Origin: Sutcliffiella halmapala
Lineage (GTDB): Bacteria; Bacillota; Bacilli; Bacillales; Bacillaceae_I
Length of the DNA stretch: 64,000 bases
Direction: 5' to 3'
Assembly: GCF_002019665.1 (NCBI RefSeq)
Contig: NZ_KV917375.1
Span: 1,224,390 to 1,288,389 of the forward strand
The notes below the pieces were generated by a model. That model was not told the origin of the DNA and ran no database searches. It saw nothing but the letters and a program-made list of their open reading frames with translations. Below, one piece after another: positions 19,440-28,558 of the stretch (position 1 is its first letter; each line of letters opens with the position of its first letter). The position numbers and the translations under genes were made by a program.

Positions 19440-21195
19440 GTTTAGGTCTCGATTACTTTTTGCTCTAGTAACGCTTATTATTGTCGTGCTTGTTGGTTTG
19501 GGACTTTTGTTAGGTCAACTTTTTAAGAGCTTTCATTTGAATACATTTAATCAAAGGCTTGAAAAAGAAACAAACCTTGTTACTTTACTAGTGGAAGATG
19601 AAGAAACGATTTCCCCTACATTGCAACAGCATTTACAGGAGATTGGCAAAGTGTTAACAGCAAGAATAAGTATTACAGACCTAGAAGGTAGCATTCTCTA
19701 TGATACGAAGATTGCTGAAGGTAGTGATTCTCATCAGGCATTATTGGAAAGTATCATACAAAAGAACAACAATAATGAGCGTATTTATTTTGAACAGAAT
19801 GAAGAAATGTATTATTATGGTACCTCACTAACAAGATCTGGTGAAAAAGTTGGTTTTGTCGTTTTAAGCACTCCAGTAGAGTCACTACATCGTGTAAACC
19901 AACAAATTTGGGGACTTCTTGTCACAAGTCTAGGTGCTGCTCTTGTTGTTATTCTATTGCTTGGGGTAAGGATAACTGCACAGTATACCAAACCAATTGA
20001 GTCGGCGACAAAAGTGGCAATGGAGCTTGCAAAAGGAAATTATAAAGCCAGAACATATGAAGAGCATTTAGATGAAACGGGTATGCTTAGTCAGACTATT
20101 AATGTATTGGCAAGAAATTTGCAAGACATGACGAAAGCGGAAGAAATGCAGCAAGACCGTCTGCGTACCTTAATTGAAAATATGGGAAGTGGCCTAATTT
20201 TAATAGATGGCAGGGGCTATGTAAATCTTATCAATCGTGCATATAAAGAAACGTTTCATGTGAAGAAATCTGATTATTTATATCGCTTGTATTATGAAGC
20301 GCTAGAGCATATTGAAGTGGTAGAACTTGTAGAAGAGATTTTCATGACCGAAGTAAAAGTACGAAAGCAATTGTTGCTCCCACTCAAGATAGAGAGAAGA
20401 CACTTTGAAGTTTACGGTGCACCGATCATCGGATTAAACGATGAATGGAAAGGGATTGTACTCGTTTTTCACGATATAACGGAACTGAAAAAGTTGGAAC
20501 AAATGCGTAAAGACTTCGTAGCAAACGTCTCACATGAACTAAAAACGCCTATTACTTCAATTAAAGGGTTTTCAGAGACTCTTCTTGATGGTGCAATGAA
20601 TGACAAAGAAACGCTTGAAAATTTTTTATCGATTATTCTTAAAGAAAGTGATAGGTTGCAGTCGTTAGTAGAAGACTTATTGGACCTGTCTAAAATTGAG
20701 AAGCAGGGATATAAACTTAACTTAGATTTTGTCAATATTCATGAATTGTTGGAAGAAATTCTGATAATTCTTGAGGGGAAAGCAAAAGAAAAGGAAATTC
20801 AATTGGAATTTCAAAAAGCAAACAAGGATTTATTTGTGTATGCCGATAATCCAAGGGTAAAACAAATATTTATCAATCTAATTAATAATGCAATTGCCTA
20901 TACCCCAGCAGGTGGAACCGTAAAGGTAGCGGTGAAGGATGATGGAAATGAGGTTGAAATAAAAGTTGCAGATTCAGGGATTGGTATGGATGAAGAGGAA
21001 TTACCACGGATTTTTGAGCGTTTTTATCGGATAGATAAAGCGAGGAGTCGAAACTCTGGTGGAACAGGATTAGGGTTAGCAATCGTTAAGCATTTAGTGG
21101 AAGCGCATCATGGAAAGATAACAGTAAGTAGTGAAGTGAATAAGGGGACAACCTTTACGGTGAAACTAACTAAAGATAATGAAGCTTTACAATAG
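19432..21195 (+). CDS. phoR: Sensor histidine kinase PhoR
   Basis: Membrane-bound partner of PhoP, 587 residues. Transmembrane helices at residues ~8-30 and ~160-183 flank an extracytoplasmic domain; then a HAMP linker (TKPIESATKVAMELAKGNY), a PAS domain (~235-350), the phosphoacceptor VSHELKTPITSIKGFSETLL (His), N-box NLINNAIAYTPAGG, DSGIGM and GGTGLGLAIVKH of the ATPase domain. ATG at 19432 is inside the phoP end (translational coupling). Complete, no missing catalytic residue. Confidence 0.94.
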   Translation: MSKFRSRLLFALVTLIIVVLVGLGLLLGQLFKSFHLNTFNQRLEKETNLVTLLVEDEETISPTLQQHLQEIGKVLTARISITDLEGSILYDTKIAEGSDSHQALLESIIQKNNNNERIYFEQNEEMYYYGTSLTRSGEKVGFVVLSTPVESLHRVNQQIWGLLVTSLGAALVVILLLGVRITAQYTKPIESATKVAMELAKGNYKARTYEEHLDETGMLSQTINVLARNLQDMTKAEEMQQDRLRTLIENMGSGLILIDGRGYVNLINRAYKETFHVKKSDYLYRLYYEALEHIEVVELVEEIFMTEVKVRKQLLLPLKIERRHFEVYGAPIIGLNDEWKGIVLVFHDITELKKLEQMRKDFVANVSHELKTPITSIKGFSETLLDGAMNDKETLENFLSIILKESDRLQSLVEDLLDLSKIEKQGYKLNLDFVNIHELLEEILIILEGKAKEKEIQLEFQKANKDLFVYADNPRVKQIFINLINNAIAYTPAGGTVKVAVKDDGNEVEIKVADSGIGMDEEELPRIFERFYRIDKARSRNSGGTGLGLAIVKHLVEAHHGKITVSSEVNKGTTFTVKLTKDNEALQ

Positions 21196-21258
21196 TTTTA
21201 CATTTTTCTATTCACTACTTTACAAAGCTCTGCTAATATAATTTGTGAAAACCCCTTC

Positions 21259-21317
21259 ATCCAAGAAGCCAATCTTGGATAGGCAAGAGCACATTGTGTT
21301 CTTGCCTTCTTTTTTTT
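21259..21317 (+). terminator. Tandem hairpins, phoPR terminator
   Basis: A first perfect stem ATCCAAGA / TCTTGGAT (21259-21280) is followed at once by GGCAAGAGCAC / TGTTCTTGCC (21282-21306; one G.T pair) and a long T-run. The second hairpin is the terminator proper. Confidence 0.85.
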
Positions 21318-21547
21318 GCCTAGCTGAAAATAAGGGTAAAACATTTAAACGCCCTGTTAATTTCCGTGCTAGGTTAATTGTAATGTTTAACTGATCTAAG
21401 TCTCTTTTTCAGGTAAGTGTTTTGTTTGTATATAAGAGATGAACGGGTTAACTTCGTATTTATTTTAACCTTTTTGTAAAAATAAGAAACTTTTTCGTAA
21501 CTTAGTCGTATTAATCATAGAGAACAAAAAAAGGGGAGAATCCAACA
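21318..21547 (+). other. hflK upstream region with decayed repeat fragment
   Basis: About 230 bp without a gene. A stretch at 21341-21373 containing CCCTGTTAATTTCCGTGCTA resembles the right end of the dispersed repeat read in reverse (decayed). I found no convincing promoter for hflK here. Confidence 0.35.
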
Positions 21548-21550
21548 TTG

Positions 21551-22528
21551 ATGAGTTTAAAACGCATTTATACTACTGTCTTTCTTGTGTTACTTGCTTT
21601 GGTATTAGGTGTTACAGCCTTGACATCCTGGTATACCGTTGATCAGTCAGAGCAAGCCGTCATCCTTACATTTGGTAAGGTGGAAGAAGGAGTAAGCGAG
21701 CCGGGCCTTCATTTTAAGATGCCTTGGCCAATCCAAGACGTTGAAAAGCTGTCTAAAGAGACATTCAGTTTACAGTTTGGCTATGAAGAGAAAGATGGTC
21801 AAGTTGTCGATTTTACAAAAGATACAAAAATGATTACCGGAGATGAAAATATCGTACTTGCCGATATGGTTGTGATGTGGAAAATCACAGATCCTGGTAA
21901 ATATTTGTATAATTCAGATAATCCGCAAGCAGTACTATACAATGCTACTTCTGCTTCCTTAAGAAGTATTATTGGTAACTCCCAAATAGACGAAGCGCTT
22001 ACTTCTGGTAAAGGACAGATAGAAATAGAAGTATTTGAATTGTTAACTGGGTTAATGGAAAACTACGATATTGGAATTTCTGTAACAGCCGTTAAATTAC
22101 AGGATGTCGAGCTACCAAATCAAGAGGTAAGAAAGGCATTTACAAATGTAACAGATGCAAGAGAGACGATGAACACTAAAACAAATGAAGCGAAGCGATA
22201 TTTGAATCAACGAGTGAATGAAGCTAAAGGTGAAGTGAATGCAATTATTTCTAAAGCAGAAGGGGAAAAAGCAGCAAGGGTAGAAAAAGCCCGTGGTGAT
22301 GTAGCGCTTTTCAATTCCTTACATGCTGAATATGTGAATGCACCAGAGCTAACAAGAAAACGATTGATGTTAGAAACAATGGAAGAAGTACTACCGTATG
22401 CTGAGATTTATATCATGAACGATGATGGAAATACAATGAAGTACTTCCCTATTCGCCCGATGGATCGAGCGGAAACTACCACACCGAAGCCGTCTACGAA
22501 CCAGGAAGGAAGTGGGAATAATGAGTGA
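21551..22528 (+). CDS. hflK: FtsH protease modulator HflK
   Basis: SPFH/band-7 membrane protein, about 325 residues; with HflC it forms a complex that restrains the membrane protease FtsH in other bacteria. One N-terminal transmembrane helix (residues ~8-27), then the band-7 domain (DQSEQAVILTFGKVEEGVSE, PGLHFKMPWPIQDVEKL) and a charged coiled-coil (~215-265). Start is TTG 21548 or ATG 21551; GGGGAG lies 9-12 bp upstream and does not decide. It overlaps hflC by 8 bp. B. subtilis has no such pair between phoR and polA, so this is an accessory position. Confidence 0.88.
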   Translation: MSLKRIYTTVFLVLLALVLGVTALTSWYTVDQSEQAVILTFGKVEEGVSEPGLHFKMPWPIQDVEKLSKETFSLQFGYEEKDGQVVDFTKDTKMITGDENIVLADMVVMWKITDPGKYLYNSDNPQAVLYNATSASLRSIIGNSQIDEALTSGKGQIEIEVFELLTGLMENYDIGISVTAVKLQDVELPNQEVRKAFTNVTDARETMNTKTNEAKRYLNQRVNEAKGEVNAIISKAEGEKAARVEKARGDVALFNSLHAEYVNAPELTRKRLMLETMEEVLPYAEIYIMNDDGNTMKYFPIRPMDRAETTTPKPSTNQEGSGNNE

Positions 22529-23453
22529 TCAAAACATTATTGATTTAGAAGGCCGCAAACCTTCTTATTCATGGAAAAAAACTGTTAAAGGTGGAATACT
22601 AGCTGTTGTTCTACTTATAATGCTCGGTATTGTTCTTGCTAATGTGTTTATTGTTAAAGAAGGAGAATACAAAGTAGTTAGGCAGTTTGGAGAAGTAGTG
22701 AGAACTGTTGAGGAACCAGGATTGAGCTTTAAAATACCTTTTGTTCAAACCGTGACAACAGTACCAAAATACCAAATGCTTTATGATGAAGCGGAAGCCG
22801 AGATTAATACAAGAGATAAGAAAAGAATGCTCATTGATAATTATGTGGTTTGGCGTGTGGAAAATCCTGAAGCAATGATAAGTAATTTAGCGACCATCGT
22901 CAATGCAGAAGCTAAGATGTCAGAGTTTGTATTTTCTGTTGTTCGTACAGAGCTAGGTCAATTAAACTATGATGAAATAATTAATGATGAAAAATCTTCT
23001 AGAGGTAGTTTAAATGATCGTGTAACAGAAAGAGTAAACGAACTTCTAGCAAAAGATAATTATGGAATTGTAGTTACAGATGTTCGTATGAGAAGGACAG
23101 ATCTACCTCCAGAAAATGAGCAGTCGGTCTTTACTCGTATGATTTCGGAGCGTGAATCTACTGCTCAAGAGTATTTATCTAAAGGTGACTCTGATAAAAA
23201 TACGATTATTGCCAACACAGACCGTGAAGTTCGAGAGCTAATAGCTAAAGCGGAAGCGGATGCAGATACAATTCGAGGAGAAGGGGAAGGAGAAGCTGCT
23301 AAGATTTATAATGAGAGCTTTTCTAAGGACCCAGAATTCTACGAATTATATCGTACATTAGAGTCTTATAAGAAAACAATCAATGGAGAAACTGTTATTG
23401 TCTTACCGTCTAATTCTCCATATGCAAGGTTGTTAATGGGCTATATGGAATAA
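22521..23453 (+). CDS. hflC: FtsH protease modulator HflC
   Basis: Partner of HflK, 310 residues from the ATG at 22521 (GGAAGTGGG upstream); an in-frame upstream start at 22512 is inside that site. One transmembrane helix at residues ~23-47, band-7 domain (GEYKVVRQFGEVVRTVEEPGL, KIPFVQTVTTVPKYQMLYD), DVRMRRTDLPPENEQSVF and YELYRTLESYKKTINGETVIVLP, both strongly conserved in HflC. It overlaps the hflK end, so the two are made together. A hairpin follows before polA. Confidence 0.9.
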   Translation: MSDQNIIDLEGRKPSYSWKKTVKGGILAVVLLIMLGIVLANVFIVKEGEYKVVRQFGEVVRTVEEPGLSFKIPFVQTVTTVPKYQMLYDEAEAEINTRDKKRMLIDNYVVWRVENPEAMISNLATIVNAEAKMSEFVFSVVRTELGQLNYDEIINDEKSSRGSLNDRVTERVNELLAKDNYGIVVTDVRMRRTDLPPENEQSVFTRMISERESTAQEYLSKGDSDKNTIIANTDREVRELIAKAEADADTIRGEGEGEAAKIYNESFSKDPEFYELYRTLESYKKTINGETVIVLPSNSPYARLLMGYME

Positions 23454-23480
23454 CGATTAAATACTAACTGAATACCAACG

Positions 23481-23537
23481 GCCACAATTTTTCTTTCTGT
23501 TCTTATCCATGATAAAATAGAAAGGAATGATTGTGGC
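23481..23537 (+). terminator. Hairpin between hflC and polA
   Basis: GCCACAAT at 23481 pairs with ATTGTGGC ending at 23537, with further CTTTCT / GAAAG complementarity in the loop. The following T-tract is poor, so termination is likely but not strong. A GATAAAAT inside the loop could serve as a -10 for polA. Confidence 0.5.
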
Positions 23538-23588
23538 TATTTAAGTTGTTCAAACATAGATTATGTACTTAAATGAGGAGGAACTTAG

Positions 23589-26219
23589 TTGTCGAATAAA
23601 TTAGTTTTAATTGATGGAAATAGTATTGCTTACAGGGCTTTTTTTGCATTACCTTTACTAAGTAATGAAAAAGGGATACATACAAATGCAATTTATGGCT
23701 TTACGATGATGCTGATGAGAATTTTGGAAGAGGAAAAACCAACACATATGCTTGTTGCGTTTGATGCAGGGAAAACAACGTTTCGTCATAAAACATTTGG
23801 CGAATACAAAGGTGGACGCCAAAAAACACCACCGGAACTTTCAGAACAATTTTCTTTTCTTCGAGAATTATTAGATGCGTATAACATTAAGCGTTATGAA
23901 TTACCTAACTATGAAGCAGATGATATTATTGGTACTTTGGCACGTCAAGCAGCGATTGATGATTTTGAAGTGAAAATCATCTCAGGTGACAAGGACTTAA
24001 CACAGTTAGCTACAGATAAAATTACTGTTGATATTACGAAAAAAGGAATAACGGATGTAGATTCATATACTCCAGCATTCATTGAAGAAAAATACGGACT
24101 GACAGTAGACCAGATTATCGACATGAAAGGTCTCATGGGTGATTCCTCTGACAATATCCCAGGTGTACCTGGCGTGGGAGAAAAGACAGCTATTAAGCTT
24201 TTAAAAGAGTTTGGGACGATTGAAACTTTGTTAGAATCAATTGATCAAGTTAGTGGGAAAAAGCTGAAAGAAAAACTCGAAGAAAATAAACAGCAAGCGA
24301 TTATGAGTAAAGAGCTAGCAACGATAATGACAGAGGCTCCAGTGGAAATGCAGATACAGGATCTAGCATATGAGGGGTTTGACAAAAAGAAAGTAATCAC
24401 TATTTTTAAGGAGCTAAGCTTTAACTCATTATTAGAGAAGCTTGGAGAAGATTCTGAAACAGTGACAGAAGAATTAGTAGACATTACGTTTGAATTAGTG
24501 GAAGAAGTAACGCAAGAACTTTTCGCAACAGAAAACTTCTTTATGGTAGAAGTTTTAGAAGAAAATTATCATCGTGCAGATATCCAAGGTTTTGCCATTG
24601 TTAATGAAAAGGGAAATTTCTTCATTCCAACGGATATAGCGTTAGCTTCAGAGGACTTCAAAGCTTTTGCGGCAGACCATACTAAAAAGAAAAGCGTATT
24701 TGATGCAAAACGTGCAATTGTAGCTCTTAAATGGCAAGGAATTGAATTAAAGGGCATCGACTTTGATTTTATTATCGCTTCTTACATTATGAATCCTTCT
24801 GATACTTCCACAGATTTAGCGGAGATTGCTAGAAAAAAAGGATATCACCAGCTTGAAACGGACGAAGCTATTTATGGGAAAGGTGCAAAACGAGCAGTAC
24901 CAGATCAAGCAACTGTATCCCAACATCTTGTTCGAAAAACCTTTGCCATGCAGGAGCTAAAAGAAAGTTTTGTTCATGACTTAAAAGCCAATGAACAATT
25001 AGATTTATTTGAAGAGTTGGAAATGCCACTATCCTTAATCCTAGCTGAAATGGAAGCACTCGGAATTAAAGTAGATAAAGGTCGTCTTGAACAAATGGGA
25101 CAAGACTTAACTGAGAAGCTTGTAAAAATCGAGGAAAAGATTTTTGAACTTGCTGGAGAAAAGTTCAATATAAATTCTCCGAAGCAGCTTGGAGTCATCC
25201 TGTTTGAGAAACTAGGTTTACCTCCTGTTAAGAAAACCAAAACGGGGTACTCGACTTCAGCCGACGTATTAGAAAAATTGGCTGAAAAACATGAAGTGAT
25301 CCAGCAAATCTTACATTATCGTCAATTAGGAAAGTTAAATTCAACCTATATTGAGGGACTTCTAAAAGTAATTCATAAAGATACAAATAAGATCCATACT
25401 CGTTTTAATCAAGCGTTGACGCAAACGGGTAGATTGAGTTCAATAGATCCTAATCTTCAAAACATACCGATTCGATTAGAGGAAGGAAGAAGAATTAGGG
25501 AAGCATTCATTCCATCAGAAAAAGATTGGGTGATTTTTGCGGCAGATTATTCTCAAATCGAACTTAGAGTACTGGCTCATATTGCCAATGATGAAAAATT
25601 AATCGAAGCATTTAGAGAAGACGCTGATATTCATACGAAAACAGCGATGGATGTTTTTCATGTGGCAGAGGATGAGGTTACCTCTAATATGAGACGCCAA
25701 GCAAAAGCAGTAAACTTTGGAATTGTATACGGGATTAGTGATTATGGATTATCGCAGAATTTAGGCATTACAAGAAAAGAAGCAAAAATATTTATTGACC
25801 GTTATTTAGAGAGTTTTCCGGGTGTGAAAGCTTATATGGATGATGTTGTATTAGAAGCAAAGGATAAAGGTTATGTTACGACGCTATTGCATCGTCGTCG
25901 TTATTTACCGGAGATTACTAGTAGCAACTTCAACTTAAGAAGCTTTGCGGAAAGAACGGCGATGAATACGCCAATCCAAGGGAGTGCCGCGGACATTATT
26001 AAAAAAGCGATGATCGAAATGGCGGTAAAATTGAAAGAAGAGAAGCTTCAGGCGAAAATTTTATTGCAGGTTCATGATGAACTTGTGTTTGAGGCGCCTA
26101 AAGATGAAATAGAAAAATTGAAGAAACTCGTACCTGAAGTAATGGAACAGGCTTTAGAATTGGCTGTGCCGTTAAAAGTGGATTACTCTTATGGCTCTAC
26201 TTGGTACGATGCAAAATAA
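23589..26219 (+). CDS. polA: DNA polymerase I
   Basis: Family A polymerase for Okazaki-fragment processing and repair, 876 residues. TTG start at 23589 behind GAGGAGG. Residues ~1-290: 5'-3' exonuclease domain (YEADDIIGTLARQA, GDKDLTQL, GVPGVGEKTAIKLL). Middle domain ~300-460 lacks the DxE catalytic pair of a proofreading exonuclease (the aligned region reads FFMVEVLEEN), as in B. subtilis and Geobacillus. Polymerase motifs: A DYSQIELRVLAH, B RRQAKAVNFGIVYGISDYGL, C QVHDELVFE. mutM follows after 19 bp, so repair genes are co-transcribed. Confidence 0.97.
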   Translation: MSNKLVLIDGNSIAYRAFFALPLLSNEKGIHTNAIYGFTMMLMRILEEEKPTHMLVAFDAGKTTFRHKTFGEYKGGRQKTPPELSEQFSFLRELLDAYNIKRYELPNYEADDIIGTLARQAAIDDFEVKIISGDKDLTQLATDKITVDITKKGITDVDSYTPAFIEEKYGLTVDQIIDMKGLMGDSSDNIPGVPGVGEKTAIKLLKEFGTIETLLESIDQVSGKKLKEKLEENKQQAIMSKELATIMTEAPVEMQIQDLAYEGFDKKKVITIFKELSFNSLLEKLGEDSETVTEELVDITFELVEEVTQELFATENFFMVEVLEENYHRADIQGFAIVNEKGNFFIPTDIALASEDFKAFAADHTKKKSVFDAKRAIVALKWQGIELKGIDFDFIIASYIMNPSDTSTDLAEIARKKGYHQLETDEAIYGKGAKRAVPDQATVSQHLVRKTFAMQELKESFVHDLKANEQLDLFEELEMPLSLILAEMEALGIKVDKGRLEQMGQDLTEKLVKIEEKIFELAGEKFNINSPKQLGVILFEKLGLPPVKKTKTGYSTSADVLEKLAEKHEVIQQILHYRQLGKLNSTYIEGLLKVIHKDTNKIHTRFNQALTQTGRLSSIDPNLQNIPIRLEEGRRIREAFIPSEKDWVIFAADYSQIELRVLAHIANDEKLIEAFREDADIHTKTAMDVFHVAEDEVTSNMRRQAKAVNFGIVYGISDYGLSQNLGITRKEAKIFIDRYLESFPGVKAYMDDVVLEAKDKGYVTTLLHRRRYLPEITSSNFNLRSFAERTAMNTPIQGSAADIIKKAMIEMAVKLKEEKLQAKILLQVHDELVFEAPKDEIEKLKKLVPEVMEQALELAVPLKVDYSYGSTWYDAK

Positions 26220-26238
26220 CAAATAAGGAAGTGTTTGG

Positions 26239-27066
26239 ATGCCTGAGTTACCAGAGGTTGAAACCGTCAGAAAAACACTCGTTCAACTAGTGAAAGATAA
26301 AACCATCAAGGAGGTAAAGGTACTATGGCCAAAAATGGTGAAAGAGCCAGATGATGCCTTCCTTTTTGAACAAATGCTTGTTGGTCAAAGGATTAACGAT
26401 ATTGGAAGACGAGGGAAGTTTCTATTATTTTATTTAGATGATTATTGCCTTGTCTCTCATCTTCGTATGGAAGGGAAATATGGGGTGTTTCGTCCTGAGG
26501 AGCCAGCTAATAAACATACGCATGTTTTCTTCTATTTTGAGGATGGAACAGAGCTACGATATCAGGATGTGCGTAAATTTGGAACGCTTCATCTTTATAA
26601 AAAGGGAGAAGAATTAGCAGCCAAATCTTTAGTGAGCTTAGGGCCAGAACCATTTGATAAGGAATTTAATTTAGAAGGATTCAAGGAAAGACTGTCACGA
26701 AAGAACCGTAATATTAAAGCTGTTTTGCTCGATCAAACAGTGGTTGTAGGGCTTGGTAATATTTATGTGGATGAAGCCCTATTTCGTTCGGGTATTCATC
26801 CAGAGAAGTTAGCTAATAGCCTAACAGATCAAGAGATAGAAGTACTACAACGAGAAATTGTGCTAACCCTTCAAGAAGCAGTGGATAAAGGGGGGAGTAC
26901 GATTCGTTCTTATGTGAATTCACAAGGTCAGATAGGAATGTTTCAATTAGAATTGTTTGTGTATGGAAGAAAAGGGGAACCATGTAAAAAATGTGGGACT
27001 GCAATAGAGAAATCTGTTGTTGCTGGTAGGGGAACCCATACTTGTGCAAACTGTCAGCCAAGGTGA
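26239..27066 (+). CDS. mutM: Formamidopyrimidine-DNA glycosylase (MutM/Fpg)
   Basis: Base-excision repair enzyme removing 8-oxoguanine, with AP-lyase activity. 275 residues. N-terminal PELPEVETVRKTL carries the catalytic Pro2 and Glu3; the H2TH region and GLGNIYVDEALFRSGIHP are conserved; the C-terminus is the CKKCGTAIEKSVVAGRGTHTCANC zinc finger (four Cys). Directly after polA. Confidence 0.97.
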   Translation: MPELPEVETVRKTLVQLVKDKTIKEVKVLWPKMVKEPDDAFLFEQMLVGQRINDIGRRGKFLLFYLDDYCLVSHLRMEGKYGVFRPEEPANKHTHVFFYFEDGTELRYQDVRKFGTLHLYKKGEELAAKSLVSLGPEPFDKEFNLEGFKERLSRKNRNIKAVLLDQTVVVGLGNIYVDEALFRSGIHPEKLANSLTDQEIEVLQREIVLTLQEAVDKGGSTIRSYVNSQGQIGMFQLELFVYGRKGEPCKKCGTAIEKSVVAGRGTHTCANCQPR

Positions 27067-27146
27067 GATAATTCTTTTTTTAGTAAAACACATCGAATGG
27101 GCTTCTGCCATATACTATCTTAGTGATAGTCAGGGAGGAGCTCTTA

Positions 27147-27785
27147 ATGATTCCATACATCTCACTTGTCTTATTAGCTTTTGCTGTCAGTCTAGATAGC
27201 TTTAGTGTTGGTTTGACATATGGCCTAAGGAAAATGCATATGCCGTTGAAATCCATCAGTATTATTGCGTGCTGCTCGGCCGTTTCTCTCTTGCTGGCAA
27301 TGTTTGTTGGCACGATACTTACGACGTTTCTCTCTCCGGTATACGCAGAGAGTATTGGAGGAAGCATCCTTATCCTATTAGGGGTTTGGGTCCTTTATCA
27401 ATTTTTTCGTTCTAATGAATCTGAGGAATCGACCTTTGTTGGAGAAAAAATTATATTCAATTTAGAAATCAAATCATTAGGGGTTGTTATTAATATTTTA
27501 CGAAAGCCAACGGAGGCTGATTTTGACCGTTCTGGCTCCATCACGGGTCTAGAGGCGTTCTTTTTAGGGATTGCTTTATCCCTAGATGCATTTGGTGCGG
27601 GGATTGGTGCGGCACTCCTAGGGTACTCTCCTTGGATGATGGCGGTATCCGTTGCGCTGATGAGCTCGTTGTTTGTAATTACAGGAATTAAGCTTGGGAG
27701 AATTTTTTCAACTGTATCTTGGATTAACAAATTTTCATTTTTACCTGGAGTTTTGCTTATTGTTATCGGTATTATTAAAATGTGA
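27147..27785 (+). CDS. ytaF: Sporulation membrane protein YtaF (MntP-like)
   Basis: Six-helix membrane protein, 212 residues from the ATG at 27147 (GGGAGGAGCTCTT upstream); the in-frame start at 27123 lies before the site. It has two repeats each with a conserved Asp motif: AVSLDSFSVGLTYG near the start and GIALSLDAFGAGIGAALLG in the middle, as in the MntP manganese-efflux family. In Bacillus it is listed as a sporulation protein; its substrate is not established. Terminator directly after. Confidence 0.87.
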   Translation: MIPYISLVLLAFAVSLDSFSVGLTYGLRKMHMPLKSISIIACCSAVSLLLAMFVGTILTTFLSPVYAESIGGSILILLGVWVLYQFFRSNESEESTFVGEKIIFNLEIKSLGVVINILRKPTEADFDRSGSITGLEAFFLGIALSLDAFGAGIGAALLGYSPWMMAVSVALMSSLFVITGIKLGRIFSTVSWINKFSFLPGVLLIVIGIIKM

Positions 27786-27792
27786 AAATTTT

Positions 27793-27826
27793 AAAAAAGG
27801 CTATCTGTAGGCAGAAGCCTTTTTTA
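27793..27826 (+). terminator. ytaF terminator
   Basis: AAAAAAGGCT ... AGCCTTTTTT around a 14-nt loop, 8 bp after ytaF and just before coaE. coaE must therefore rely on readthrough or a promoter I do not see. Confidence 0.75.
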
Positions 27827-27844
27827 TAATAAGGTGGAATGGAC

Positions 27845-28447
27845 ATGTCTATGATTATCGGTTTAACAGGAGGGATTGCGAGCGGAAAAAGTACCGTTGC
27901 GGCAATGATGAAGGATAAAGGAATACCTATAGTTGATGCGGATATTGTTGCTCGTGAAGTGGTGGAGGTTGGAACGGTAACGTACCAAGAAATCGTAACG
28001 AAATTCGGTCATACTATATTAAATGAGGACAAAACGTTAGATCGTACTAAACTAGGGAAAGTTATTTTTAAAAGTAAGGAAAAAAGAGAACAATTAAATG
28101 CCATTATGCATCCAAGTATCCGAAACAGGATGAAGGAAAAAACAGCAGCTTACATAGAAAGCGGACATGACGTTGTGGTGATGGATATCCCTTTATTGTT
28201 TGAGAGCAAACTTACTCACTTAGTAGAAAAGACAATACTGGTCTATGTCGAAGAAAATATTCAGCTTGAAAGGTTAATGAAAAGAAACGAGTTGTCCTTA
28301 GAGGATGCAACTGCAAGAGTAAACGCACAGATGCCTTTAAAAGAAAAAGTGAAGCTAGCAGATGCTGTGATAAATAACAATGGAAGCAAAGAAGATACCA
28401 AACGGCAGTTACATACTATATTAGATCAATGGGATATCCAAAAATAG
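27845..28447 (+). CDS. coaE: Dephospho-CoA kinase
   Basis: Last step of coenzyme A synthesis. 200 residues from ATG 27845, giving MSMIIGLTGGIASGKSTV with the P-loop GGIASGKST; AAGGTGG lies 7 bp upstream (an in-frame ATG 6 bp earlier is too close to it). DADIVAREVVEVGTVTYQ and DIPLLFESKLTHLV (Walker B-like region) are typical. Confidence 0.95.
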   Translation: MSMIIGLTGGIASGKSTVAAMMKDKGIPIVDADIVAREVVEVGTVTYQEIVTKFGHTILNEDKTLDRTKLGKVIFKSKEKREQLNAIMHPSIRNRMKEKTAAYIESGHDVVVMDIPLLFESKLTHLVEKTILVYVEENIQLERLMKRNELSLEDATARVNAQMPLKEKVKLADAVINNNGSKEDTKRQLHTILDQWDIQK

Positions 28448-28473
28448 GGATATACCCTTTTTTAAATTTTCTC

Positions 28474-28540
28474 ATGACATGAACTACCTATATGTGTTAT
28501 ACTAATATCAGGTTAACACATTAAAAGTATAACACATATA
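28474..28540 (+). promoter_or_regulatory. gapB promoter with paired CcpN-type operators
   Basis: Two perfect inverted boxes: TATATGTGTTATACT (28489-28503) and AGTATAACACATATA (28526-28540). Each contains TGTGTTATACT, an exact match to the CcpN consensus TRTGHYATAYW. The first overlaps a -10 TATACT (28498-28503; -35 ATGACA at 28474-28479, 18-bp spacer), the second falls at about +17 to +27. This is the arrangement known for B. subtilis gapB, where CcpN represses under glycolytic conditions. Confidence 0.8.
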
Positions 28541-28558
28541 TAGAAAAGGGGAATTTGC

